DNA of 64,000 bases. Origin: Eudorina sp. 2006-703-Eu-15. Taxonomy: Eukaryota; Chlorophyta; Chlorophyceae; Chlamydomonadales; Volvocaceae. Below the pieces are notes generated by a model. That model was not told where the DNA came from. It was given only the letters and a program-made list of their open reading frames with translations, and did not search any database. Below, piece by piece: positions 45,387 to 58,100 of this stretch. Numbering within the stretch: position 1 is the stretch's first letter; each line of letters opens with the position of its first letter. The DNA lies in contig BDSI01000034.1 of assembly GCA_003117195.1 (NCBI GenBank), forward strand, positions 704,956-768,955. Direction: 5' to 3'. The position numbers and the translations under genes are program-made.

Positions 45387-48300
45387 TCACGCAAAATTGG
45401 GCTTGCTGGGACCCGGCCCCGCGCCCCCCTCTCCGCCGTCCGGCTTCCCGCCGGCCCCCTTGGCCGCCTCCGCCGCCGCCTCCTGCCGCGCCGCCCACAG
45501 CTCGTAGATGACGGGCACGACCGACACCGCCACGATGGCCAGCACCACCAGCGTGAAGTTCTTGCGCACGAAGGGCAGGTTGCCGAAGAAGAAGCCCGCA
45601 CCTGGCGCGGCATAAACCGACGGAGACCCGTCCGGGCGGCACCGTTCGGTGGGGGTCACTTACACGGATACGGTAACGCAACCGTGGGCCGCTGCGGCTT
45701 CCGCAGATTTTGGCTGTGTGTACGGTACCCCCCAACCCCCCCGCGGCATCACGGGGGCGGCTGTCACGGGGGCGGCGTGGGCGCAGTTGAGGTTTGACGT
45801 TTGACACAACATCCCATTTGACACAACACCCCGTTTGACACAACACCCCGCGCCACCACCGCCGCCACTTCCGTGACACTGGCGGAAGGGGTCAGGCGAT
45901 TTGCGGCCGACAGGTGGAGGGAGGCGCCGCACGTAGGGCCCAGGTGGGTACTGCAAAGGAGGAGCCCGTCAACACCCGTCAACGCTCCCGGAGACGCGTT
46001 CCAGCGGCGCGGTCGTCCGGGCACGACACCGGTGTCGGTGCCGGTGCCGGTGTCGGTGTCAACTCACCCACAAACAGGAAGGTCCAAAGCAGGGCGCCGC
46101 CCACGTTGTACCAGGCAAACCTGCAGCCAGGTCGCGGATCGAGGGAGGTCAGGGACGGGACGGGGGAGGTCAGGGGGGCGGGGGGCCGGCGGGGGGAGGG
46201 GGGCGCAGGGGCGTCGCGGGTGGCGGGTTTGGCGGGTGCGCTGCCACGTAAGCAGTGCGGTTGGGTTCGGGCGGGTCTCTCCGCTACTTAACACACCGAA
46301 ATGTGCGTATCGGCGGCGGCGCTAGTGCAATCTGGGTGTCACGCGGATGGGGCCCGCAAGTGCCGGGCGGGCGAGGACACGCGTTCGGTGTCCCGGAACG
46401 GCCGATCCAACTTGGAGGTCAGGGACGGGGGGGGGGGTCAGGGACGGGGGGGTCAGGGACGGGGGGTGTCAGGGACGGGGGGGGGTCAGGGACGGGGGTG
46501 TCAGGGACGGGGGAGGTCAGGGACGGAACCAGGGGGTGTCAGGGACGGGGGAGGTCAGGGACGGGGGGGGGGGTCAGGGAGGGGGGGGGGTCAGGGACGG
46601 GGGAGGTCAGGGACGGGGGGTCAGGGACGGGGGGGGTCAGGGACGGGGGGGTCAGGGACGGAACGGGGGGTTGTCAGGGACGGCACTCACAGCGAGGGAG
46701 GGAGCTCTGCATCGGCTGAGCGAACGAAGGCCGCCAGCAAGCCCCCTCAGGTTCCCCTCCTCCCAACACGTGTGGGCCATCCAACGGTCACCCAACCGAA
46801 TGTGGTCCCGGCCTCGGTCTCGGCCGCCATGCCTGAGCCTCGGTCACATACGTCACATACCACACAAACGTGTCGGGTTGTCGAAGGTGCTTGCTCAGCG
46901 AAGAGCCCCGAAGGGTGTACCGACGTGACGGTATCGGTCCCCCGCAGGTTGTATGTGGCCCTAAGCACCCCTGTGTGTGTGGGGGGGGGGGGCTCGGCGA
47001 GAAACCCTAAACCCCAACCACCCAGCCCCAAGACACCGTACTCCTCTCCCCCACCCCCCCGAGCGCCGTACGCGCACGCGCTCTCACTTGCCGTACGGCA
47101 TGCTGCCGATACCCGCCACGAAGGGCGCGAACGTCCGGACGATGGGCACGAAGCGGGCCAACACCACCGTCTTGCCGCCGTACCTGCGGAGGCCACACAT
47201 ACCGTACGTCCGTACCCGTATGGGAATGCACGGCTCGGAATGCGATCTTCCAGTGTTTCGTGGTTGCACCTGGGGGCCCTGGCCACAGCAACGAACGGTC
47301 CCGGGCCAGACAGCCAGGCTCGCCTACGGTACAGTTTGGCGCGGTCCGGTCCGGTACACCCCGTTAGGCACAGCGATCCTGCGCCGTCCCCGACCCGCCC
47401 TGAGCGGCCCTACCCCACCCCTTCCTAACCGCATCTCCGCACCCGCACCCAACCCTTCCTCAGCGCCTCCCTCACTCACTTGTCGTAGAACTTCTCCGTC
47501 TTTGCGATGTGCTCCCGGCTCACGATGCCCCGCGACACCGCCGCCTGACCGATCTTGGCACCTGCGGGGCGTGCGGGGAGAGAGCAGGGGGCCGGCGTCC
47601 AGCCGGTACCCGGCGGGCTCAAACCAAACCACGAGGGGTGCTACATCCACAACGCCCACCGTGCCGCCGATCCGACGCCTGTGTCCCTTCTCTCGCACAT
47701 ACGCGGCCCTCCGCAGCACGTCCGCGGGCAGCGCCGCAGCACGAGCACCGTATTCCCCTTTTGCTGGCCCCCACCGCCAAGGGCCAGTGCCAGCACAGCC
47801 CGACGGCGGACAGGCTCACTGGTCGCCCGCCCGCGGATGGATATCCTACCCGCTTACCCGGGAGGTCATCCAGGAGCGCTGCCCAGGGTGGGAAGGGGGT
47901 ATGGATTGGGGAACCGATGCGTGGCACAGGAGTCAGGTGGGAAGGGGGAGGGGTCCTACCTACCTACGGCGTAGTTGACCGCGTCCCCGAGGATGGCCGC
48001 AACGATGAAGACGGCGCACAGGATGGCCACATCGAGCTGACCCATGCCTGGGGCAGGGTGGGAGGGCGGGAGTTGGGAGGGTGGGAGGGGGGAGGCGGGG
48101 CCCGGAGGTTCGCGACCAAAGCCATCCGGAGAGGTAGGACGTGAGCAGAAAGGCGCGCATCGCATCAGGCAAAACCCGTCCCTCCTTCCCTTTTTCCCGA
48201 CGTCCCTGGACCAGGGAGGCGAGGGGCCAGGGGAGGCCGCCCGGGGAGGGCCGCAACCCACACAGAGGTGCGCTCCGTCGCAGCGGCGGAGTAGCACCTT

Positions 48301-48634
48301 CCACCTGGTGCGGTTATGCCCGCCGCTGCGGCGGGGGGGCTGCAGGTGTGCGTCACGAGCTGCAGGCCGTGGTTTCTTGACTGGACGGGGGGACCCCCGA
48401 GGGCGCTGGTCAGGAACTCTAAGGGTTGACGACCATGTGGCTGGTGGACCAGTCCCCCCCTCCCCGCACGCGCGGGGCCAGGGAGGGCCCAAGGCAGGCC
48501 GCGTCCCAGCCACGAACGAACGAACGTGCCGCTCCACCTGACCGACGACGCACGACCAGGACTCTTAACGAAACCACCACCGAACGTGATGGACTTGACA
48601 CGCGCTGCCCGACCCCACCTGCGGGCCCTCGCCC

Positions 48635-48665
<31 letters not shown>

Positions 48666-49758
48666 ACACACACTCAAAAGCGCGATCGGTCCCTTCCCCC
48701 ACTCCCTCACTCCCCCTCAACCCCTCACCCGCAAACGCCCCCGCCGCGAACAGCAGCGAGTCGCCTGGCAGGAAGGGCGTCAGCACAAGTCCCGTCTCCG
48801 CGAACACGATGGCGAACAGCAGGCCGTACACCGAGTTGGCGCCGTGCTGCTGGATGAGGGCTGCGGGGCGGCGCGGGGCCGCGGGGCGCGGGGGCGTCGC
48901 GGGTGGCGGGTTTCGCGGGTGCGCTGCCAGAAATGCAGTGGGGTTGGGTTCGGGCGGGTTGGTCCTCCAGAAAGACCGAAATGTGCGCATCGGCGGTGCT
49001 TTGTGCGATCTGGTTTTCACGCGGATGGGGCCCGTTAAGTTCCGGGCGGGCGAGGACGCGTCAATTGTCCCGGAACGGGCGATCCAACTTGGGGACGTGA
49101 GTTGGGTTCGCAGAGGCCATGTGCGCGCGCCGACGCGAGTGGGATCGATCGTGGAGCGGCAGCGAGTTGAACGGGACCTCGTGTTGGGACGACCTTGGCA
49201 CGGCCGCGGACGTAACACGGACATCAATCGCAACATGAGCGCGCCCCTCCCCCCGCCGGGAGACGAAACCACTCTCGCACCGCTCAAATGCTTGTCCAGG
49301 TGCAGAATGAAGCTGATCAGCCCCGCAACTGGGTTACCGCCCGATCCAGCCGCGGCGCCGGGTGCGGCCTGGGCCGCGACGTCTCCGGCGGCCAGGGCAC
49401 TGCCCGGCAGCGCGGTCGCGAGGATTGCCGCGACCGCCACGAGGGACACCGTCCGCGCCACCAGGCACAGCGCGGCCGCAATCCGAGATTGCGGATTTGG
49501 CAAGGAGGGACTAGCGGTCTCTGACTGGAGAGGACCTGTCGCAGGGCCGGCTGCACCGATTCGTCCGATGGGCGTTGCGGTGGTTGGGCGCCTTGCAGTG
49601 ACTAGATTGACCGGCCGCGCTGGTGAGATGGGCTGCATCCCGATGATTGCGGCGTGGTTGCGAGATGCATGTCTCAAGCCCAGGGCGGCAGCGGGCCGCT
49701 CGCTGCTTTGGTGGGGATGAGATGCTAACCGGAACGCTTGAACGGGCGCGATGCTCAT
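45387..49758 (-). CDS. DedA/VTT-domain (SNARE-associated) membrane protein, probably organelle-targeted
   Basis: Polytopic membrane protein of the DedA superfamily, whose members are implicated in lipid scrambling and membrane homeostasis. Exons in coding order: 49758-49281, 48860-48729, 48047-47964, 47561-47480, 47183-47088, 46120-46068, 45601-45387; all GT-AG and in phase (379 residues). Family motifs are clear: [20 protein letters not shown] (about 181-200), then the signature [19 protein letters not shown] followed by [19 protein letters not shown], then [17 protein letters not shown]. The C-terminus is an Ala/Gly/Pro-rich soluble tail ending PSKPNFA. The first 110 residues are basic, Ser/Ala-rich and lack acids until Glu20; with a hydrophobic stretch ending [11 protein letters not shown] (about 116-126) this resembles a bipartite plastid transit/thylakoid signal, so plastid location is inferred. 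Close similarity to bacterial DedA fits a cyanobacterial-type origin, not tested. Confidence 0.9.
46208..46417 (-). repeat. Intronic duplication, copy 1 (contains motif A)
   Basis: About 210 bases with many blocks shared with 48890-49101: GGGCGTCGCGGGTGGCGGGT, GGGTGCGCTGCCA, ACCGAAATGTGCG, TCACGCGGATGGGGCCCG and CGATCCAACTTGG. Lies in the DedA intron 46121-47087. Confidence 0.85.
46417..46690. repeat. G-rich minisatellite with GTCAGGGACGGGGG units
   Basis: About 17 units of 12-18 bases (GTCAGGGACGGGG plus a variable G run), starting exactly at the end of the duplicated block. The G runs could form quadruplexes on the template of the DedA gene. Confidence 0.92.
48890..49101 (-). repeat. Intronic duplication, copy 2
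   Basis: Partner of 46208-46417, same orientation, in the first DedA intron (48861-49280). It starts about 30 bases from exon 2 and includes a diverged motif A (GGGCGGGTTGGTCC). Confidence 0.85.
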
Positions 49759-52100
49759 TGATACAAATGTAAGTCAACGCCTGACAATACAATATAATGA
49801 AATGCTGGCAAAGCGCCGCAGCAGTATGGACGGTGATGGTGTCGTTGTCCACAAGGCTTAAATGTTGTCGAACAGGGCGCACCGAAGGTGTTTTTATTCA
49901 GCTCTAAGCACGCAATTAATACAGGAAAGTTATTAAATGTGATCAGGGTTGCCTTCGTGGCCGGCCAGCATGCGATGCTTTGCGCGTTTACTCGAGACTC
50001 CAAGGTACGACCCAGTACGACACTGCACCGCCCTGCAGACGTGCAGCCCCAACTGCCTGCGCCGGGCACTTTCACAATGAAAACATACAGGATACAGGAT
50101 TTGAAATATCCACCATGCAAGCATTCACTTGATGCGGGTACCACGCGCAGCGGGGTACGGGGCCCCGCAGTCGTCTACGGTAGATACAGCACCGAGGGTA
50201 GGATGCTCGAGCTTCCCGTGGACACCACATGAACGACGTCGCACAGGGCCTTTGCTGCCACCCCGCAAGACGGCTACCCTTTATCTTTCACTCATAAGGA
50301 AGCTGCGCATCGGGAAGGCACCAGACCGGGACCGAGGACAGCAGTGCGTCCGAGCCGGAATGGTGACAGAATGGGGATTGGTGGCACAGCTCAATCCGAG
50401 TAAGCTTTGCATAGACCGATGAAAAAGGACTTCTCGTTGCTGCCCACGGCACCACAGACGCCTGACTAAGGTCCAGTTTGGGCGACGCCATGTTTCATCA
50501 GACACGGCAGGATACGGCACAACACAATACGGCAGGCGATGGCCAGCAGCAGCGGTCTTAGTAGATATGTGTGAAATGATTATTCCTTTATCCACGGTTT
50601 GCTGTGATGCGTCCTTGCATGACGGTATGTGGTAGCGCCGTGACGGGCGGAGAGTTCGCAGGGGCGCCTCAGACTGTACGCGCGCCCTCTGCGGGTATAC
50701 GACGATGCGGCCCTGAGTTCGTTCGCTTCCACAACTTCCGCATGGACTGCCTGGACGTCCTACACGTCCGATCTATTGCGCCAGCTCTTCCCCCCTCAAA
50801 GCCGGTCAAGAGGCGGGAACGAAATGCAGGGACGGTTGGGCAGGAAACGCCCAACGGCCCAGGGACCACGGTTTCTACCCATCTCATGGAACTACACACA
50901 GCAAAGGTCCTGGTGATAATCTCATAACCATTTTCAGCACACTGTCACAGGCGAAGTTGTGCTTCTGCGTGCCATCGCATGCGCACAACCCCGAGCAGCT
51001 GTTTAGGCCATTCGCTGTGCAGCATGACCTATACTCAAGTATAAGTGAACTTACTCCATGAAATCTACACGCAAACAAATTGTCGCAGCTGACATTGTTC
51101 ACCACAGATTGTGGGCTTGTGGCGACTGAATGCCGACTCATGGCCTGCACCACTGCACCAGCATCCTGATGGAGCACATACTGCACAAACTAGCTGTGAG
51201 GCGTCTCTTTCAAAGATTGAACCGTGAAGGTCGATTGGTGTAGTGCTGTACACAACTGTACACCCACCAACGAACGTCCGACCCGCGGGCGAGGACGTCG
51301 CGCTGAACCCATTTCACATTTTATTAGAGGACATCTTAGATTATACGTACGTTGTTGATATGGTCAATTAGAGAAAGTACACAACAAATTGCATTTCACT
51401 TCGTACCAGTCCAGCTGCAAACTTTGTTATTGCGTAGCCTAACATGGTACAACATCCATTAATTCCATTCTAGCCATTCCTGCGTCACAATCCAGTGGCA
51501 GCCGCGTGGCAGGTGGGGTCCCAGCAACCAAGGAGTCCTCACAGCTCATACTGATGGCTTGAAGTTTGTGGGACTATAAAGGCGCATACATATCCAAGGT
51601 GCGCACCAGCAGTTGTCCTGACTTCAGTCAACGTTGTGGACCGCCCACCAGTAAGGCAATGTACTTGGGTATGAACGATTATTTGGTTGATTATTAAATG
51701 ATTCGCAATGTTTTGCGGACTGCTGCAAATGATTATGGTGGGCATACCGCTATCCGACCTCTGCTCACGTAGTTAGAAAGTGGGTTCTAGTAAGATGCCA
51801 ATAATCCCCGCAATTTTCTGGTCGCCCAGGACAATGTATGCCTTACAAGGCAAAGTGTGCTCGGCAGCTGACATGTGTGACCCTCACTCCAATTCCTCCA
51901 TCCAGGCGGCATCCCCCAGCAGAAGCGGGCATTGCAGTAGCGCGACGGTCGAAACATCCTGCAAACAGCGTGAATTGCACCCTAATGGGACTTGCGCTTG
52001 AAGAGGAGGAACTACCATCAGCGTGGCTGGACAGCTGAGACACAACCCTACTCGGAATGGCGCCTGGACGCGCGTGACCAAATCCCCTAGCGCGAGCAGA
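49759..52100. other. Divergent region between the DedA-type and surface-glycoprotein genes
   Basis: No gene seen. Composition becomes AT-richer around 51300-51800, where CTATAAAGG occurs near 51573. Open frames are short and featureless. Confidence 0.45.
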
Positions 52101-55100
52101 ATGCCAATAGATCATGGCGGTCGGGTAGGCGTAGCTGCGGGCCGCATGTCCGAGACCACGTCGGCCTCCCCTGAAGGTCGCGGTATCCTAGACGAGAAGC
52201 ACATTACATTTGACAAATGCATGCAAAGCGGCGTCCATGGTGGTGGTCCGCGACGTCTAGACGCGCAGCCCTGCGCGACAAATCCGGATCCTGATGCTAC
52301 ATGTACGGCATGGCGGCTGCCAGCATGGCGCCGGCCGACCGATCCAAGCGCGGCGCCACTGAAGCCGCGCGATTCAGCAGTAGCGGCTCAGCCAGGTCCG
52401 CAGTGCCAACGACAGCGGCACGCAGGGACGGCAAGCGCCGACGGGCAAACAGCGGGAACCAGCTGCTTACAAAACCCGCACCACCACGACCAACACCATT
52501 GCAGCCTCCCCAGCGGCCGCGACGGCAGCCTCCAGCTCCTCCCACCGTACTGTACTGCATTGCGACCAATAGCCCCCGACCACGCAGCTGCAGCAGTAGC
52601 AGCAGCAGCAGCAGTATCAACAGCCCCAGCAACAAGAGCCTCTGGCTCCTACACCGGCGACGTGCCCAGCGACTGCAGCAGCACGCATCCCAGCTGCAGC
52701 CCCAGACCCAGCTCCTCCACTCATGAGCGCCACCCGGGTCGGCCTCAGGGTCCTCGACACCACCGGCCCTCGGATCCGCCCCGTGGCCGCGGCGGCGGCG
52801 CCGCCGCCACCGCCGCCGCCGCCGACCGAGGGCCCCGACGTCACCCGGAGGACCCCCGCCACCGTCATCCCAGCCCTCGCCCCGGGGGACGGGGACGCGG
52901 ACGGAACCCCAGCGCCCAACACCCGCCCGGGCAGCTGCTCCGCACCGCCGCGGCGCTGTTGATCCTGGGGGCGGCGGCGGTGGCGGCGTACGGCCCACCG
53001 TTCTACCTCAGTCCGTCGGACCCGATGTCGATGTGCCCCTCCCTGCAGACCGACGCCTACCTCAACACCAGCTGCAGCCTGCAGTACATGGACCTGGCGC
53101 CGCCCTGCACCATCCGGGTGGCGTGTGCGGACTGCCTGGGCGGCTCCACACTGTGAGAAGGGGGCCCCGGGGGAGCGGGTGGGGCCGGGGGCGGGGGTGG
53201 GGGTGGGGGTTGCCTGTGTGGGGTGTAATGTGGGGACGGGGGTGCGGGGGGCGGTGGAGCTGGGTACCGCCAAGACATCCGAAGGGCCAAGGGGGGAAGC
53301 AGGTACCGCCAGGGAAGCAACCGCCGGGGGGCCGCCAGGGAAGCAACGGCCGGGGGCGCGCCGGGTCCGGGAAGACGACGGGTCACGGGCTCACGGGACC
53401 GCCCAGTGCCCCAGGCCAGGGACTCGAGGCCAGCGGAGAACCGGAGAGTGCCATTTTGGGGACCGGGGGGGGCCATACTGGGGCGGGGGGAGCCATGATG
53501 GGCGGCCAGCTGGGTCGGGTGCGGATTCCCGGATGGGGTGTCGTGGATGCCCGGCCTGCGAGTGGGTGGGCGGGCGGGTGAGCGATGCCCCGCGAGCGGG
53601 ATGAGTGGATGGAGGGGTGGTGCGGTTGAATGAAGACCAAACCCTAGACACGAACACGGGCACACCCGAAAGTACTCGGGGTACCTGACGGTGTCGCGGG
53701 GCACCCGCATGGTGGTGCAGTGCGGGGCTGGGCGGGGTTTAAAATGAAACGAGAAACGAAACGAGAAACGAAACCCAGAAACGAATCAGGGCGGGGGGTG
53801 CGAGCGCGGTTTCGCTGTGTCTTGGCCGACATCGGCGGGGGCCGGGGGTGCTAAATTGAAAAACGAAAAATAAACCGGGCGGGCGGGGGGGGGGGGGCGG
53901 GGGGCGAGGGGAGGGTGCTGGGGCAGCACGCTGCCGCGGAGCGCCTTCCACCCTCCCGGCATCATCCGTGCTGCGAACCTCGGTGCGACAGAAAGGCCAG
54001 GCCGCATCGACCAGAGGGGATGGACGGGACAGCGGGGGCCGCACTATGCCTTCGAGCCTTCAGGGGGAGGTAGTGGTCGGCCGTGGGTTCCGTCGGTATC
54101 GGGATCCGGAGTGTGGGCTCCAGGCGGCCTCGGGCTTGGGGCAGGGCCGGAGTGGCAGCTGCGGCCGCCACCGCCCGCCGCCGCCGCCGCCACTGCCCTG
54201 CCGGCCGAATCGTCCGCCAAACAGAGCCGTGTGCGTGTGTTATTAGAGCAAGCAGAGCAGGAGTGCGTGACATGCACAGGCGGATTAGCGCCCGAAAGTT
54301 GTCCGTATGCGTATAAAATATACCCATTGCCCGACCCATATATGAAATTAAAGGCTGCGGTGTCGGAAGAACGTTGTCGATTTGGCGCGCTGTTGGTGTC
54401 GCGGAAGACTACCAGCTGGTGCGGGTCGGCTGCCTTGGCCACACAGACTCACACCACAATGCCGTGCGTGCGTGTGATCCTCTCGTTGTTACCCACCTGC
54501 AAGCAAAGCGCCGTGTTGTAGTCAGCACCGTCGAAGACGACCCGGGACGGTGCAAAATAACGTAATGACGTGTGCGAGCGAAAAAGCGTGCATGCCAAGG
54601 CAGCAAAGGGGAGGGAATGCGGCGTCATTGATGCATAAGTAGGGCGGCAAGAGTCGTACGGCACACGAAGAATGACAGTTGGGCAAGGGCAAACCTGTGT
54701 AAACGAAACAAGTAAGGCAATATACGATTAGCAGGCAAGGGCAGCGTTAGTGGTAGGCGTGTGCGTGTGCGTGTGTGTGTGTGTGTGAGCGGAGGCGAGG
54801 AGGGCCGCCCCGGGGCCTCCCGGCCTCCAGCTCTGGCAGCGTCTGACCCCTACACCTGACTGCGCATCTCCCCACCCTGGACCGCCGGGTCCCGCTGTCC
54901 CTCCCGGGAGCCCCTCGGTACCTGGGGCCCCCTCCCCCGGCGCCCGCCGCTACCCCCCCTCCCCCCACCTCTCTCTCTCTCTCTCAGTCTGCGACGGCGG
55001 CCCGCGCCCCCTCCCGCCTCCCCTCCGTCGCGCCGCTCTGTGTCAACGTCCGAAACCGCTCACGCTCCGTTCCCCTCATGTCCCCTTTTGTCAATAAGAC

Positions 55101-58100
55101 AGCGAAACCGCGAAACAATCACCAATTGCGTAGTAGCTGTCCGGTTGGCTGACGCCGCCACCTCATGTCCCCTCCCCTCCCACCTCCCCCTCCCCCCCGC
55201 GTAGGCCCGCGTTCACGGTGTACGTGCTGCCTGACCGGTCCACCACCACCGCATCCCGAACTCGCGTGCTGTGCCCCACGTTCAACCTGGACGACAACTA
55301 CAACGCCGAGCTGCTGGTGACCTTCCAGCTGGGGGACACCTGCCCGCCCGACAACAGCGCCGTCGAGTGCAAGAACGTGCCCTCGCCGCCGCCGCCGCCC
55401 TCGCCGCGGCAGCCGCCGCCGCCGCGGCCTCCGCCGGGGGCGACGCCGCCACCGCCGCCGCTGCCGCCCCGGCCGCCGCCGCCGGCGACGCCGCCGAGCC
55501 CGCCATTGGCGAGTCCGCCGCCGCTGCCGCCATCACCGTCGCCGCCATCACCGCCGCCGCCGTCACCGCCCCCACCGTCGCCGCCGCCGTCGCCGTTACC
55601 GCCCTCGCCGCCGCCGCCCTCGCCGCCGCCGCCCTCGCCGCCGCCGCCGCCGCCCTCGCCGCCACCGTCACCGCGGCCGCCATCATCCTCACCGCCGCCG
55701 CTGCGGGAACCTCCTCTCGAACCGCCACAACTGGCAATGGCGCCGCTGATCCCCTTCGCCTTCTCCAATACGACAACGGATTCGATTTTACAGCCGCCGC
55801 CGACTGCGCCGGACCCGTCACAGCCGCCGTCACCGAGACCGCCGACGCCGCCGCCGCCGCCGTCACCCCCCAGGCCGCCGCCGCGGGTACCGCCGCGGCT
55901 GCCGCCGCCGCCGAAGAACCCCTCCCTGCCGCCGCCCTCCCCGCCGCCGGCGCCGTCGCCCCCGCCGGCCCCTCGTCCGCCGCCGCAGCCCAGCTCGCCG
56001 CCCGTCCCGCCCAACCCGCTGCCGCCCTCCCCGCCCACCCCGCCGAGCCCGCGGCCGCCCTTCCCGCCGCCGCGGCCGCCGCCGCCGCGCCCGCCGTCGC
56101 CGCCGGCGACGCTGACCCCCGTGCCGGCAGGCTCCCAGATCTCGATGTACTTTGGCGTGGCCGCGAACCCCTCCCCCTCCCGTCTGAGGGCCGTGTCCGT
56201 CAACATTGCGAGCGCCGTGGGCGTGTCTACCGGCTCCGTAACCACCCAGGCGACCAGCGCATTCGTGGCTACTGTCTATAACGTGTACCTGTCCCCAACG
56301 GCAAGCGGTTGGAGCCGGCGGCGGCTCCAAATGCGCCGTTCGCTGTTGCAGACCAGCGGCGGCGGCACGGCGGCGGCGCCGCCGCCGCCGCGTCCGCCGC
56401 CGGCGCCGTCACCGCCGCCGCCACGTCCCCTGCCGCCGCCGGCGCCATCACCGCCGCCGCCACGCCCCCTGCCGCCGCCGGCACCATCACCGCCGCCGCC
56501 ACGTCCCTTGCCGCCGCCGGCGTCGTCACCGCCGCCGCCGCCGCCGCGTCCGCCGCCGGCGCCGTCACCGCCGCCGCCACGTCCCCTTCCGCCGCCCGCG
56601 CCGTCACCGCCGCCGCCACGTCCCTTGCCGCCGCCGGTGTCGTCGCCGCCGCCAGCGCCGTCACCGCCGCCGCCGCGTCCCTTGCCGCCGCCGGCGCCGT
56701 CGCCGCCCCCTCCACGTCCGCTGCCGCCGCCAGCGTCGGCACCGCCGCCCGCGCCGTCACCGCCCCCTCCACGTCCCCTGCCGCCGCCGGCTCCGCACCC
56801 GCCGCCACAGCCGCCGCCTCGGCCTTCGCCGCCGCCGCTGCCACCACCGCGGCCCTCGCCGCCGCCGCTGCCATCGACGTCATCGACGCCTCACCCGCCG
56901 CCGTTGGCGTCGCCGCCACCTCGCCCGTCGCCGCCGCCGCTGCCACCTCCCCGTCCGCTGCCGCCGCCGCTGCCGCCGCCGCTGCCGCCGCCGCTGCCGC
57001 CACCCACCGCGCGCCCGCCGCCGCCGCTCGCTGCGGCAGGCTTCCGCCCACCGCCACCGCCGCTCACTGCGTCCGGCTTCCGCCCGCCGCCACCACAACT
57101 GGTGTTTTCCACATTTCAACCACCACCACCGCTGCCGCCGTCTCCGCCGCCGACAACAGCTCCCCCCGAACGGCCTCCGCTGCCGCCGCCGGACCCTCTG
57201 CCCCCTCCCGCGCCGCCTGTTCCGCCGCCGTCGCCGGCCCGTTCCAGCCCGCAACCGCCGTCGCCGCCGCCGCTGCCCCCACGCCCACCCCCGACGCCGC
57301 CCTCGCCACCCTCACCGCCGTCGCCCCCGTCGCCGCCGCCGCCCAGCCCGCCGTCGCCGCCGTCGCCCCCCATGCCGCCGGCTCCGCTGGGCTGCCTGGA
57401 TTGCAACTCTGGGCTACTGCAGCTGATGCTGCCCAACATATGCACCCAGCTGGATGTGGCGGACTGCAGGTAAGGGGGAGGAGGAGGGAGGAGGGAGGGG
57501 GCAGGGAGGAAGGGAGGGAAGAGAGGCGGGAGGGGGAGGGGGAAGGACGGGAGGGTCGGAGGGGGGGTGTCTCCAGGTGCCGCAGAGCTGAGCCGCTGAT
57601 GGGGGAAGCACACCCAGGGCCGGGAGCGCGGACAGGGTGGATGCGCCTGACGGTGGTGGGGCCGGCAGAGCGAGCGGGCGACAATTCCCAGCGAGCACCG
57701 AGGGTGGGCGCCATCGACCCATCCTCACCCTCCCAGCCGTCACCTGTCACCTCTGCCCCTCCTCGTACTTACTTTCTCCCCTCCCGCACCCACTCGCCTT
57801 GCTGAGCATCCCCCGTTTCTCCCTCTCCCCCTTGGCCCTTCTTGACTAACCCACCGCTCCCGTTCCCCCCATCCGCCACCCGGCCCCCCACGCCGGCTGG
57901 ACAGCACCATCCGGATGTCCTGTGTGGTGCCCACCACCAACATCGGCACCACCTTCCCCGCCCTGCCCGCCACCGCCACCGGTTACGGCGACAACTGCAG
58001 CGCCCGCCTCTCCACCGTCTTTTACGTGTCGGACCTCAGCCAGCAGTCCAGTCTGGCGCTCAAGCTCATCACCACGCAGGTGGGGAAGGGGGTGGGGGTG

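Noticed and set aside
55271..57805. Ala-rich open frames (336 and 498 codons) overlapping the glycoprotein exon, and Gly-rich antisense frames
   Set aside because: Shadows of proline-codon (CCG) runs; the frame with SPPPP repeats alone joins in phase to the conserved Cys-containing exons.
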